This document shows positions 40,607 to 54,200 of a stretch of 64,000 nucleotides of DNA, piece after piece; within the stretch, counting starts at the first letter, position 1; every line of letters starts with the position of its first letter. The DNA is taken from NCBI RefSeq assembly GCF_051014445.1, contig NC_135136.1:12542001-12606000 (forward strand). The letters run 5' to 3'. A program made the position numbers and the translations under genes. The notes beneath the pieces are model-generated. The model had not been told where the DNA came from and searched no databases. It saw only the letters and a list, made by a program, of their open reading frames with translations. Source of the stretch: Colletes latitarsis. Its lineage: Eukaryota; Arthropoda; Insecta; Hymenoptera; Colletidae.

Positions 40607-40999
40607 TGTGGTAGCACACTGAAACAGTCCATTAAACCTGGTTTCGATCAATATTTTAGAGGATAACGCATGTTCTGTCTAGGTTAGGCCTGGGATTTGC
40701 CCTCATCAGACACATACTTTCGCATTTTCCACATACATGTTGAACAGATCCTGGGTATTTTTCTGGTTTGGATCAGGTAGTAATGTGGTACCACACTGAA
40801 GCAGTCGATTAAACCTGGTTTCGATCAATATATTTGAGGATAACGCATGTTAGGTCTGGGGTAGGTCTGGGATTTGCTCTCATCAGGCTCATAAATTCGC
40901 ATATTTCTCATACTTCATGGCTAGATACTGGGCTTTTTCAGGATTGGATCACGTAGTAATGTGGTACCACACTGAAACAGTAAATTAAACCTAGTTTCG

Positions 41000-42585
41000 A
41001 TTAATATTTTAGAGGATAACGCATGTTCTGTCTAGGTTAGGCCTGGGATTTGCCCTCATCAGACACATACTTTCGCATTTTCCACATACATGTTGAACAG
41101 ATCCTGGGTATTTTTCTGGTTTGGATCAGGTAGTAATGTGGCACCACACTGAAGCAGTCGATTAAACCTGGTTTCGATCAATATATTTGAGGATAACGCA
41201 TGTTAGGTCTGGGGTAGGTCTGGGATTTGCTCTCATCAGGCTCGTAGTTTCGCATATTTCTCATACTTGATGGCCAGATTCTGGGCTTTTTCTAGTTTGG
41301 ATTCTGTAGTAATGTGGTGCCACACTGAGACAGTTCATTTAACCTGGTTTCTATCAATATTTTAGAGGATAACACATGTTATGTCTAGGTTAGGCCTGGG
41401 ATTTACTCTCATCAGGCTCGTACTTTCGCATATTTCTCATAATTCATGGCCAGATTCTGGGCTTTTTCTGGATTGGATCAGGTAGTAATGTGGTACCACA
41501 CTGAGACAGTCCATTAAACCTGGTTTCGATCAATATTTTAAAGGACAACGGAAGTTAGGTCTCGGATAGGTCTGGGATTTGCCCTGATCAGGCTCGCACT
41601 TTCGCATATTTCTCATACTCGGTGGCCAGATTCTGGGCTATTTCTGGTTTGGATCCCGTAGTATTGTGGTACCACACAGAAACATTGAATTAAACCTGGT
41701 CTTGATAAATATTTTAGAGGATAACGCATGTTAGATCTGGGTTATGTCTAGGATTTGCCCAAATCAGGCTCATAAATTCGCATATTTCTCATACTTCATG
41801 GCTAGATACTGGGCTTTTTCAGGATTGGATCACGTAGTAATGTGGTACCACACTGAAACAGTAAATTAAACCTAGTTTCGATCAATATTTTAGAGGATAA
41901 CGCATGTTCTGTCTAGGTTAGGCCTGGGATTTGCCCTCATCAGACACATACTTTCGCATTTTCCACATACATGTTGAACAGATCCTGGGTATTTTTCTGG
42001 TTTGGATCAGGTAGTAATGTGGTACCACACTGAAGCAGTCGATTAAACCTGGTTTCGATCAATATATTTGAGGATAACTAATGTTAGGTCTAGGTTAGGC
42101 CCGGGATTTGCCCTCATCAGGGTCATATTTCCGCGTTCTTCACATACTTGTTGAACAGATCCTGGGCTTTTTCTGGATTGGATCAGGTAGTAATGTGGTA
42201 CCACACTGAAACAGTCCATTAAACCCGGTTTCGATCAATATTTTAGAGGACAACGCAAGTTAGGTCTGGGATAGGTCTGGGATTTGCCCTGATCAGGCTC
42301 GCACTTTCGCATATTTCTCATACTCGGTGGCCAGATTCTGGGCTTTTTCTGGTTTGGATCCCGTAGTATTGTGCTACCTCACTGAAACATTCAATTAATC
42401 CTGGTCTTAATAAATATTTTAGAGGATAACGCATGTTAGATCTGGGTTATGTCTAGGATTTGTCCAAATCAGGCTCATAAATTCGCATATTTCTCATACT
42501 TCATGGCTAGATACTGGGCTTTTTCAGGATTGGATCACGTAGTAATGTGGTAGCACACTGAAACAGTCCATTAAACCTGGTTTCG
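41000..42585 (+). repeat. 1586-bp HOR, copy 1 (9 monomers)
   Basis: Nine monomers plus two extra T-run bases (9 x 176 + 2). Anchors are tgtgctacctc at 42370 paired with 43956, 'taactaatg' at 42075 paired with 43661, and the module start at 41841 paired with 43427. An upstream relative around 40136-42075 is 353 bp longer (1939 bp), because two monomers near 40830-41183 are duplicated. The unit contains a complete 705-bp module at 41841-42545. Confidence 0.8.
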
Positions 42586-45388
42586 ATCAATATTTTAGAG
42601 GATAACGCATGTTCTGTCTAGGTTAGGCCTGGGATTTGCCCTCATCAGACACATACTTTCGCATTTTCCACATACATGTTGAACAGATCCTGGGTATTTT
42701 TCTGGTTTGGATCAGGTAGTAATGTGGTACCACACTGAAGCAGTCGATTAAACCTGGTTTCGATCAATATATTTGAGGATAACGCATGTTAGGTCTGGGG
42801 TAGGTCTGGGATTTGCTCTCATCAGGCTCGTAGTTTCGCATATTTCTCATACTTGATGGCCAGATTCTGGGCTTTTTCTAGTTTGGATTCTGTAGTAATG
42901 TGGTGCCACACTGAGACAGTTCATTTAACCTGGTTTCTATCAATATTTTAGAGGATAACACATGTTATGTCTAGGTTAGGCCTGGGATTTACTCTCATCA
43001 GGCTCGTACTTTCGCATATTTCTCATAATTCATGGCCAGATTCTGGGCTTTTTCTGGATTGGATCAGGTAGTAATGTGGTACCACACTGAGACAGTCCAT
43101 TAAACCTGGTTTCGATCAATATTTTAAAGGACAACGGAAGTTAGGTCTCGGATAGGTCTGGGATTTGCCCTGATCAGGCTCGCACTTTCGCATATTTCTC
43201 ATACTCGGTGGCCAGATTCTGGGCTATTTCTGGTTTGGATCCCGTAGTATTGTGGTACCACACAGAAACATTGAATTAAACCTGGTCTTGATAAATATTT
43301 TAGAGGATAACGCATGTTAGATCTGGGTTATGTCTAGGATTTGCCCAAATCAGGCTCATAAATTCGCATATTTCTCATACTTCATGGCTAGATACTGGGC
43401 TTTTTCAGGATTGGATCACGTAGTAATGTGGTACCACACTGAAACAGTAAATTAAACCTAGTTTCGATCAATATTTTAGAGGATAACGCATGTTCTGTCT
43501 AGGTTAGGCCTGGGATTTGCCCTCATCAGACACATACTTTCGCATTTTCCACATACATGTTGAACAGATCCTGGGTATTTTTCTGGTTTGGATCAGGTAG
43601 TAATGTGGTACCACACTGAAGCAGTCGATTAAACCTGGTTTCGATCAATATATTTGAGGATAACTAATGTTAGGTCTAGGTTAGGCCCGGGATTTGCCCT
43701 CATCAGGGTCATATTTCCGCGTTCTTCACATACTTGTTGAACAGATCCTGGGCTTTTTCTGGATTGGATCAGGTAGTAATGTGGTACCACACTGAAACAG
43801 TCCATTAAACCCGGTTTCGATCAATATTTTAGAGGACAACGCAAGTTAGGTCTGGGATAGGTCTGGGATTTGCCCTGATCAGGCTCGCACTTTCGCATAT
43901 TTCTCATACTCGGTGGCCAGATTCTGGGCTTTTTCTGGTTTGGATCCCGTAGTATTGTGCTACCTCACTGAAACATTCAATTAATCCTGGTCTTAATAAA
44001 TATTTTAGAGGATAACGCATGTTAGATCTGGGTTATGTCTAGGATTTGTCCAAATCAGGCTCATAAATTCGCATATTTCTCATACTTCATGGCTAGATAC
44101 TGGGCTTTTTCAGGATTGGATCACGTAGTAATGTGGTAGCACACTGAAACAGTCCATTAAACCTGGTTTCGATCAATATTTTAGAGGATAACGCATGTTC
44201 TGTCTAGGTTAGGCCTGGGATTTGCCCTCATCAGACACATACTTTCGCATTTTCCACATACATGTTGAACAGATCCTGGGTATTTTTCTGGTTTGGATCA
44301 CGTAGTAATGTGGTAGCACACTGAAACAGTCCATTAAACCTGGTTTCGATCAATATATTTGAGGATAACTCATGTTAGGTCTAGGTTAGGCCCGGGATTT
44401 GCACTCATCAGGGTCATATTTCCGCGTTCTTCACATACTTGTTGAACAGATCCTGGGCTTTTTCTGGATTGGATCAGGTAGTAATGTGGTACCACACTGA
44501 AACAGTCCATTAAACCTGGTTTCGATCAATATTTTAGAGGATAACGCATGTTAGGTCTGGGGTAGGTCTGGGATTTGCTCTCATCAGGCTCGTACTTTCG
44601 CATATTTCTCATACTTGATGGCCAGATTCTGGGCTTTTTCTAGTTTGGATTCTGTAGTAATGTGGTGCCACCCTGAGACAGTCCATTTAACCTGGTTTCT
44701 ATCAATATTTTAGAGGATAACGCATTTTAGGTCTGGGGTAGGTCTGGGATTTGCTCTCATCAGGCTCGTAGTTTCGCATATTTCTCATACTTGATGGCCA
44801 GATTCTGGGCTTTTTCTAGTTTGGATTCTGTAGTAATGTGGTGCCACACTGAGACAGTCCATTTAACCTGGTTTCTATCAATATTTTAGAGGATAACGCA
44901 TGTTATGTCTAGGTTAGGCCTGGGATTTGCTCTCATCAGGCTCGAACTTTCGCATATTTCTCATAATTCATGGCCAGATTCTGGGCTTTTTCTGGATTGG
45001 ATCAGGTAGTAATGTGGTACCACACTGAGACAGTCCATTAAACCTGGTTTCGATCAATATTTTAGAGGACAACGGAAGTTACGTCTCGGATAGGTCTGGG
45101 ATTTGCCCTGATCAGGCTCGCACTTTCGCATATTTCTCATACTCGGTGGCCAGATTCTGGGCTTTTTCTGGTTTGGATCCCGTAGTATTGTGCTACCACA
45201 CTGAAACATTCAATGAAACCTGGTCTTGATAAATATTTTAAAGGATAACGCATGTTAGATCTGGGTTATGTCTAGGATTTGCCCAAATCAGGCTCATAAA
45301 TTCGCATATTTCTCATACTTCATGGCTAGATACTGGGCTTTTTCAGGATTGGATCACGTAGTAATGTGGTACCACACTGAAACAGTAA
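42570..45388 (+). repeat. 2819-bp HOR, copy 1 (16 monomers)
   Basis: Sixteen monomers plus three extra T-run bases (16 x 176 + 3). It equals the 1586-bp unit plus 1233 bp (seven monomers plus one base). The added monomers include two tandem 'ctagtttggattctg'/gtggtgccac monomers near 44640-44880. Anchors are 43661 paired with 46480, 44132 with 46951, and 45189 with 48008. It overlaps the 1586-bp copies, so the duplications were successive. Confidence 0.8.
42586..44171 (+). repeat. 1586-bp HOR, copy 2 (9 monomers)
   Basis: Repeats 41000-42585 with few differences and carries its own 705-bp module at 43427-44131. The match at offset 1586 breaks near 44300, where this copy has 'ttggatcacgtag' and the first had 'ttggatcaggtag'. 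From there a seven-monomer block turns the unit into the 16-monomer form. Confidence 0.8.
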
Positions 45389-48207
45389 ATTAAACCTAGT
45401 TTCGATCAATATTTTAGAGGATAACGCATGTTCTGTCTAGGTTAGGCCTGGGATTTGCCCTCATCAGACACATACTTTCGCATTTTCCACATACATGTTG
45501 AACAGATCCTGGGTATTTTTCTGGTTTGGATCAGGTAGTAATGTGGTACCACACTGAAGCAGTCGATTAAACCTGGTTTCGATCAATATATTTGAGGATA
45601 ACGCATGTTAGGTCTGGGGTAGGTCTGGGATTTGCTCTCATCAGGCTCGTAGTTTCGCATATTTCTCATACTTGATGGCCAGATTCTGGGCTTTTTCTAG
45701 TTTGGATTCTGTAGTAATGTGGTGCCACACTGAGACAGTTCATTTAACCTGGTTTCTATCAATATTTTAGAGGATAACACATGTTATGTCTAGGTTAGGC
45801 CTGGGATTTACTCTCATCAGCCTCGTACTTTCGCATATTTCTCATAATTCATGGCCAGATTCTGGGCTTTTTCTGGATTGGATCAGGTAGTAATGTGGTA
45901 CCACACTGAGACAGTCCATTAAACCTGGTTTCGATCAATATTTTAAAGGACAACGGAAGTTAGGTCTCGGATAGGTCTGGGATTTGCCCTGATCAGGCTC
46001 GCACTTTCGCATATTTCTCATACTCGGTGGCCAGATTCTGGGCTTTTTCTGGTTTGAATCACGTAGAAATGTGGTACCACACAGAAACATTCAATTAAAC
46101 CTGGTCTTGATAAATATTTTAGAGGATAACGCATGTTAGATCTGGGTTATGTCTAGGATTTGCCCAAATCAGGCTCATAAATTCGCATATTTCTCATACT
46201 TCATGGCTAGATACTGGGCTTTTTCAGGATTGGATCACGTAGTAATGTGGTACCACACTGAAACAGTAAATTAAACCTAGTTTCGATCAATATTTTAGAG
46301 GATAACGCATGTTCTGTCTAGGTTAGGCCTGGGATTTGCCCTCATCAGACACATACTTTCGCATTTTCCACATACATGTTGAACAGATCCTGGGTATTTT
46401 TCTGGTTTGGATCAGGTAGTAATGTGGTACCACACTGAAGCAGTCGATTAAACCTGGTTTCGATCAATATATTTGAGGATAACTAATGTTAGGTCTAGGT
46501 TAGGCCCGGGATTTGCCCTCATCAGGGTCATATTTCCGCGTTCTTCACATACTTGTTGAACAGATCCTGGGCTTTTTCTGGATTGGATCAGGTAGTAATG
46601 TGGTACCACACCGAAACAGTCCATTAAACCCGGTTTCGATCAATATTTTAGAGGACAACGCAAGTTAGGTCTGGGATAGGTCTGGGATTTGCCCTGATCA
46701 GGCTCGCACTTTCGCATATTTCTCATACTCGGTGGCCAGATTCTGGGCTTTTTCTGGTTTGGATCCCGTAGTATTGTGGTACCACACTGAAACATTCAAT
46801 TAATCCTGGTCTTGATAAATATTTTAGAGGATAACGCATGTTAGATCTGGGTTATGTCTAGGATTTGTCCAAATCAGGCTCATAAATTCGCATATTTCTC
46901 ATACTTCATGGCTAGATACTGGGCTTTTTCAGGATTGGATCACGTAGTAATGTGGTAGCACACTGAAACAGTCCATTAAACCTGGTTTCGATCAATATTT
47001 TAGAGGATAACGCATGTTCTGTCTAGGTTAGGCCTGGGATTTGCCCTCATCAGACACATACTTTCGCATTTTCCACATACATGTTGAACAGATCCTGGGT
47101 ATTTTTCTGGTTTGGATCACGTAGTAATGTGGTAGCACACTGAAACAGTCCATTAAACCTGGTTTCGATCAATATATTTGAGGATAACTCATGTTAGGTC
47201 TAGGTTAGGCCCGGGATTTGCACTCATCAGGGTCATATTTCCGCGTTCTTCACATACTTGTTGAACAGATCCTGGGCTTTTTCTGGATTGGATCAGGTAG
47301 TAATGTGGTACCACACCGAAACAGTCCATTAAACCCGGTTTCGATCAATATTTTAGAGGATAACGCATGATAGGTCAGGGGTAGGTCGGGGATTTGCTCT
47401 CATCAGGCTCGTACTTTCGCATATTTCTCATACTTGATGGCCAGATTCTGGGCTTTTTCTAGTTTGGATTCTGTAGTAATGTGGTGCCACACTGAGACAG
47501 TCCATTTAACCTGGTTTCTATCAATATTTTAGAGGATAACGCATGTTAGGTCTGGGGTAGGTCTGGGATTTGCTCTCATCAGGCTCGTAGTTTCGCATAT
47601 TTCTCATACTTGATGGCCAGATTCTGGGCTTTTTCTAGTTTGGATTCTGTAGTAATGTGGTGCCACACTGAGACAGTCCATTTAACCTGGTTTCTATCAA
47701 TATTTTAGAGGATAACGCATGTTATGTCTAGGTTAGGCCTGGGATTTGCTCTCATCAGGCTCGTACTTTCGCATATTTCTCATAATTCATGGCCAGATTC
47801 TGGGCTTTTTCTGGATTGGATCAGGTAGTAATGTGGTACCACACTGAGACAGTCCATTAAACCTGGTTTCGATCAATATTTTAGAGGACAACGGAAGTTA
47901 CGTCTCGGATAGGTCTGGGATTTGCCCTGATCAGGCTCGCACTTTCGCATATTTCTCATACTCGGTGGCCAGATTCTGGGCTTTTTCTGGTTTGGATCCC
48001 GTAGTATTGTGCTACCACACTGAAACATTCAATTAAACCTGGTCTTGATAAATATTTTAGAGGATAACGCATGTTAGATCTGGGTTATGTCTAGGATTTG
48101 TCCAAATCAGGCTCATAAATTCGCATATTTCTCATACTTCATGGCTAGATACTGGGCTTTTTCAGGATTGGATCACGTAGTAATGTGGTACCACACTTAA
48201 ACAGTAA
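45389..48207 (+). repeat. 2819-bp HOR, copy 2 (16 monomers)
   Basis: Matches 42570-45388 at an offset of 2819 bp, with private changes such as 'cacaccgaaacag' near 46608 and 47313 and 'gcatgataggtcagggg' near 47365. One palindrome is restored (tgtggtacc at 46775, against tgtgctacc at 43956). Similarity fades just past 48207, and this is the last large clean HOR before the diverged right part. Confidence 0.8.
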
Positions 48208-51200
48208 ATTAAACCTAGTTTCGATCAATGTTTTAGAGGATAACGCAAGTTAGGTCTGGGATAGGTCTGGCATTTGCCCTCATCAGGGTCATATTATCGC
48301 ATTTTTCACATACTTGTTGAACAGATCCCTGGCTTTTTCTGGTTTGAATCACGTAGAAATGTGGTACCAAACTGAAACATTCAATTAAACCTGGTACTGA
48401 TAAATAATTTTGAGGGTAACGCATGTTAGGTCTAGGTTAGGCCCGGGATTTGCCCTCATCAGGGTCATATTTCCGCGTTCTTCACATACTTGTTGAACAG
48501 ATCCTGGGTATTTTTCTGGTTTGGATCACGTAGTAATGTGGTAGCACACTGAAACAGTCGATTAAACCTGGTTTCGATCAGTATTTTTGAGGGTAACGCA
48601 TGTTAGGTCTAGGTTAGGCCTGGGATTTGCTCTCATCAGGCTCGTACTTTCGCATATTCCTCATGGTTCATGGCCAGATTCTGGGCTTTTTCTAGATTGG
48701 ATCCTGTAGTATTGTGGTACCACACTGAAACATTCAATTAAACCTGGTCTTGATAAATATTTTAGAGGATAACGCATGTTAGATCTGGGTTATGTCTAGG
48801 ATTTGCCCAAATCAGGCTCATAAATTCGCATATTTCTCATACTTCATGGCTAGATACTGGGCTTTTTCAGGATTGGATCACGTAGTAATGTGGTACCACA
48901 CTGAAACAGTACATTTAACCTGGTTTCGATCAATATTTTAGAGGACAACGCAAGTTAGGTCTGGGATAGGTCTAGGATTTGCCCTAATCAGGCACATAAT
49001 TTCGCATTTTCCACATACATGTTGAACAGACCCTGGGTTTTTTCTGGTTTGGATGACGTAGTATTGTGGTACCACATTGAAACATTCAATTAAACCTGGT
49101 CTTGATAAATATTTTAGAGGATAACGCATGTTAGATCTGGGTAATGTCTAGGATTTGCCCTAATCAGGCACATAATTTCGCATTTTCCACATACATGTTG
49201 AACAGATCCTGGGTTTCTTCTGGTTTGGATCACGTAGTAACGTGGTACCACACTGAAACATTCAATTAAACCTGGTCTTGATAAATATTTTAGAGGATAA
49301 CGCATGTTAGGTCTGGGGTAGGTCTGGGATTTGCTCTCATCAGGCTCGTAGTTTCGCATATTTCTCATACTTGATGGCCAGATTCTGGGCTTTTTCTAGT
49401 TTGGATTCTGTAGTAATGTGGTGCCACACTGAGACAGTCCATTTAACCTGGTTTCTATCAATATTTTAGAGGATAACACATGTTATGTCTAGGTTAGGCC
49501 TGGGATTCACTCTCATCAGGCTCGTACTTTCGCATATTTCTCATAATTCATGGCCAGATTCTGGGCTTTTTCTGGATTGGATCAAATAGTAATGTGGTAC
49601 CACACTGAGACAGTCCATTAAACCTGGTTTCGATCAATATTTTAGAGGACAACGCATGTTAGGTCTGGGATAGGTCTGGGATTTGCCCTCATCAGGCTCA
49701 TAGTTTCGCGTTTTTCACATACTTGTTGAACAGATCCTGGGTTTTTCTGTTTTGGATCACGTTGTAATGTGGTACCACACTGAAACTGTCCATTAAACCT
49801 GGTTTCGATCAATATTTTAGAGAATAACGCATGTTAGGTCATGGTTAGGTCTGGGATTTGCTCTCATCAGGCTCGTACCTTCGCATATTTCTCATACTTG
49901 ATGGCTAGATCCAGGGCTTTTTCTGGATTGGGTTACGTAGTAATGTGGTACCACACTGAAACAGTCCATTAAACCTGGTTTCCATCAATATTTTAGAGGA
50001 CAACGTAAGTTAGGTCTGGTATAGGTCTGGGATTTACCCTCATTAGGGTCATATTTTCGCGTTCTTCACATACTTGTTGAACAGATCCTGGGTATTTTTC
50101 TGGTTTGGATCAGGTAGTAATGTGGTACCACACTGAAACAGTCGATTAAACCTGGTTTCGATCAATATTTTTGAGGATAACTCATGTTAGGTCTAGGTTA
50201 GGCCCGGGATTTGCCCTCATCAGGGTCATATTTCCGCGTTCTTCACATACTTGTTGAACAGATCCTGGGTATTTTTCTGGTTTGGATCACGTAGTAATGT
50301 GGTACCACACTGAAACATTCAATTAAACCTGGTCTTGATAAATATTTTAGAGGATAACGCATGTTAGGTCTGGGTTAGGTCTAGGATTTGCCCTCATCAG
50401 GCTCATACTTTCGCATATTACTCATACTTGATGGCTAGATCCAGGGCTTTTTCTGGATTGGATCACGTAGTAATGTGGTACCACACTGAAACAGTCCATT
50501 AAACCTGGTTTCCATCAATATTTTAGAGGACAACGTAAGTTAGGTCTGGTATAGGTCTGGGATTTGCCCTCATCAGGGTCATATTTTCGCATTCTTCACA
50601 TACTTGATGAACGGATCCTGGGTATTTTTCTGGTTTGGATCACATAGTGATGTGGTACCACACTGAAACATTCAATTAAACCTTGTCTTGATAAATATTT
50701 TAGAGAATAACGCATGTTAGGTCTGGGTTAGGTCTAGGATTTGCCCTCATCAGGCTCATACTTTCGCATATTTCTCATACTTGATGGCTAGATCCAGGGC
50801 TTTTTCTGGATTGGATCACGTAGTAATGTGGTACCACACTGAAACAGTCCATTAAACCAGGTTTCCATGAATATTTTAGAGGGCAACGTAAGTTAGGCCT
50901 GGTATAGGTCTGGGATTTGCCCCCATCAGGGTCATATTTTCGCGTTCTTCACATACTTGTTGAACAGGTCCTGGGTATTTTTCTGGTTTGGATCAGGTAG
51001 TAATGTGGCACCACACTGAAGCAGCCGATTATACCTGGTTTCGATCAATATTTTCGAGGATAACGCAAGTAAGATCTGGGATAGGTCTGGGATTTGGCCT
51101 CATCAGGGTCACATTTTCGCGTTCTTCACATACTTGTTGAACAGATCCTGGGTATTTTTCTGGTTTGGATCAGGTAGTAATGTGGTACCACACTGAAACA

Positions 51201-54200
51201 GTCCATTAAACCTGGTTTCGATCAATATATTTGAGGATAACTCATGTTAGGTCTAGGTTAGGCCCGGGATTTGCCGTCATCAGGGTCATATTTCCGCGTT
51301 CTTCACATACTTGTTGAACAGATCCTGGGTATTTTTCTGGTTTGGATCACGTAGTAATGTGGTACCACACTGCAATAGTCGATTAAACCTGGTTTCGATC
51401 AATATTTTAGAGGACAACGCAAGTTAGGTCTGGGATAGGTCTGGGATTTGCCCTGATCAGGCTCGTACTTTCGCATATTTCTCATACTTGGTTGCCAGAT
51501 TCTGGGCTTTTCCTGGTTTGGATCCCGTAGTATTGTGGTACCACACTGAAACGTTCAATTAAACCTGGTCTTGATAAATATTTTAGAGGATAACGCATGT
51601 TAGATCTGGGTTATGTCTAGGATTTGCCCTAATCAGGCTCATAAGTTCGCATATTTCTCATACTTCATGGCTAGATCCTGGGCTTTTTCTGGATTGGATC
51701 ATGTAGTAATGTGGTACCACTCTGAAACAGTAAATTAAACCTAGTTTCGATCAATATTTTAGAGAATAACGCATGTTGGGTCTGGGATAGGTCTGGGATT
51801 TGCCCTCATCAGTCTCATAGTTTCGCGTTTTTCACATACTGGTTGAACAGATCCTGGGTTTTTTCTGTTTTGGATCGCGTAGTTATGTGGTACCACACTG
51901 AAACAGTCCATTAAACCTGGTTTCGATCAATATTTTAGAGAATAACGCATGTTAGGTCATGGTTAGGTCTGGGATTTGCTCTCATCAGGCTCGTACCTTC
52001 GCATATTTCTCATACTTGATGGCTAGATCCAGGGCTTTTTCTGGATTGGATCACGTAGTAATGTGGTACCACACTGAAACAGTCCATTAAACCTGGTTTC
52101 GATCAATATTTTAGAGAATAACGCATGTTAGGTCATGGTTAGGTCTGGGATTTGCTATCATCAGGCTCGTACTTCCGCATATTTCTCATACTTGATGGCC
52201 AGATTCTGGACTTTTTCTAGTTTGGATCCTGTAGTAATGTGGTACCACACTGAAACAGTCCATTTAACCTGGTTTCGATCAATATTTTAGAGGATAACGC
52301 ATGTTATGTCTAGGTTAGGCCTGGGATTTGCCCTCATCAGACACATACTTTCGCATTCTCCACATACTTGTTGAACAGATCCTGGGTTTTTTCAGGTTTG
52401 GATCACGCAGTAATGAGGTACCACACTGAAACATTCAATTAAACCTGGTCTTGATAAATATATTAGAGGATAACGCATGTTAGGTTATGGGTTAGGTCTA
52501 GGATTTGCCCTCATCAGGCTCATACTTTCGCATATTTCCCATACTTGATGGCTAGATCCAGGGCTTTTTCTGGATTGGATCACGTAGTAATGTGGTACCA
52601 CACTGAAACAGTCAATTAAACCTGGTTTCCATCAATATTTTAGAGGACAACGCAAGTTAGGTCTGGTATATGTCTGGGATTTGCCCTCATCAGGGTCATA
52701 TTTTCACGTTCTTCACATACTTGTTGAACAGATCCTGGGTATTTTTCTGGTTTGGATCAGGTAGTAACGTGGTACCACACTGAAGCAGTCGATTAAACCT
52801 GGTTTCGATCAATATTTTTGAGGATAACGCATGTTAGGTCTAGGTTAGGCCCGGGATTTGCCCTCACCAGGGTCATATTTCCGCGTTCTTCACATACTTG
52901 TTGAACAGATCCTAGGTATTTTTCTGGTTTGGATCACGCAGTAATGTGGTACCACACTGAAATAGTCGGTTAAACCGGTTTTCGATCAATATTTTAGAGA
53001 TTAACGCATGTTAGGTCATGGTTAGGTCTGGGATTTGCTCTCATCAGGCTCGTACTTTCGCATATTCCTCATACTTGATGGCCAGATTCTGGGCTTTTTC
53101 TAATAAAATTTGGATCCTGTAGTAATGTGGTACCACACTGAAACAGTCCATTTAACCTGGTTTCGATCAATATTATAGAGGATAACGCATGTTATGTCTC
53201 GGTTAGGCCTGGGATTTGCCCTCATCAGACACATACTTTCGCATTCTCCACATACTTGTTGAACAGATCCTGGGTTTTTTCAGGTTTGGACACGTAGTAA
53301 TGTGGTACCACACTGAAACATTCAATTAAACCTGGTCTTGATAAATATTTTGGAGGATAACGCATGTTAGGTCTGGGTTAGGTCTAGGATTTGCCCTAAT
53401 CAGGCTCATATTTTCGCATATTTCTCAAACTTGATGGCCACATCTATTGCTTTTTCTGGTTTGGATCATGTGGTAATGTGGTATCACACTGATAAAGCCC
53501 ATTAAACCCGGTTTCGATGAATAGTTTAGAGGATAACTCATGTTAGGTCAAGGTTAGTCCTGGGATTTGCCCTCATCAGACTCATACTTTCGCATATTTC
53601 TCATACTTGTTGGCCAGATCCTGGGTTTTTTTCTGGTCTGGATCACGTAGTAATGTGGTACCACACTGAATCAGTCCATTAAACCTGGTTTCGATCAATA
53701 TTTTAGAACTTAACGCAAGTTAGGTCTAGGTTAGGCCTGGGATTTGCCATTACCAGGGTCATATTTTCGCGTTCTTCACATACTTGTTGAACAGATCCTG
53801 GGTATTTTTCTGGTTTGGATCAGGTAGTAACGTGGTACCACACTGAAGCAGTCGATTAAACCTGGTTTCGATCAATATTTTTGAGGATAACGCAAGTTAT
53901 GTCTGGGATAGTTCCGGGATTTGCCCTCGTCAGGCTCATACTTTCGCATTCTTCACATACTTGTTGAACGGATCCTGGGTTTTTTCAGGTTTGGATCACG
54001 TAGTAATGTGGTACCACACTGAAACATTCAATTAAACCTGGTCTTGATAAATATTTTAGAGGATAACGCATGTTAGGTCAGGGTTAGGTCTAGGATTTGC
54101 CCTCATCAGGCTCGTACTTTCGAATATTTCTCATAGTTCATGGCCTGATTCTGGGCTTTTTCTGGTTTGGATCACATAGTAATGTGGTACCACACTGAAA

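Noticed and set aside
39902..48207. Transposable element or rolling-circle insertion explaining the modules
   Set aside because: Module borders show no terminal repeats, target-site duplications or coding sequence. Unequal exchange between monomers explains them with simple arithmetic.
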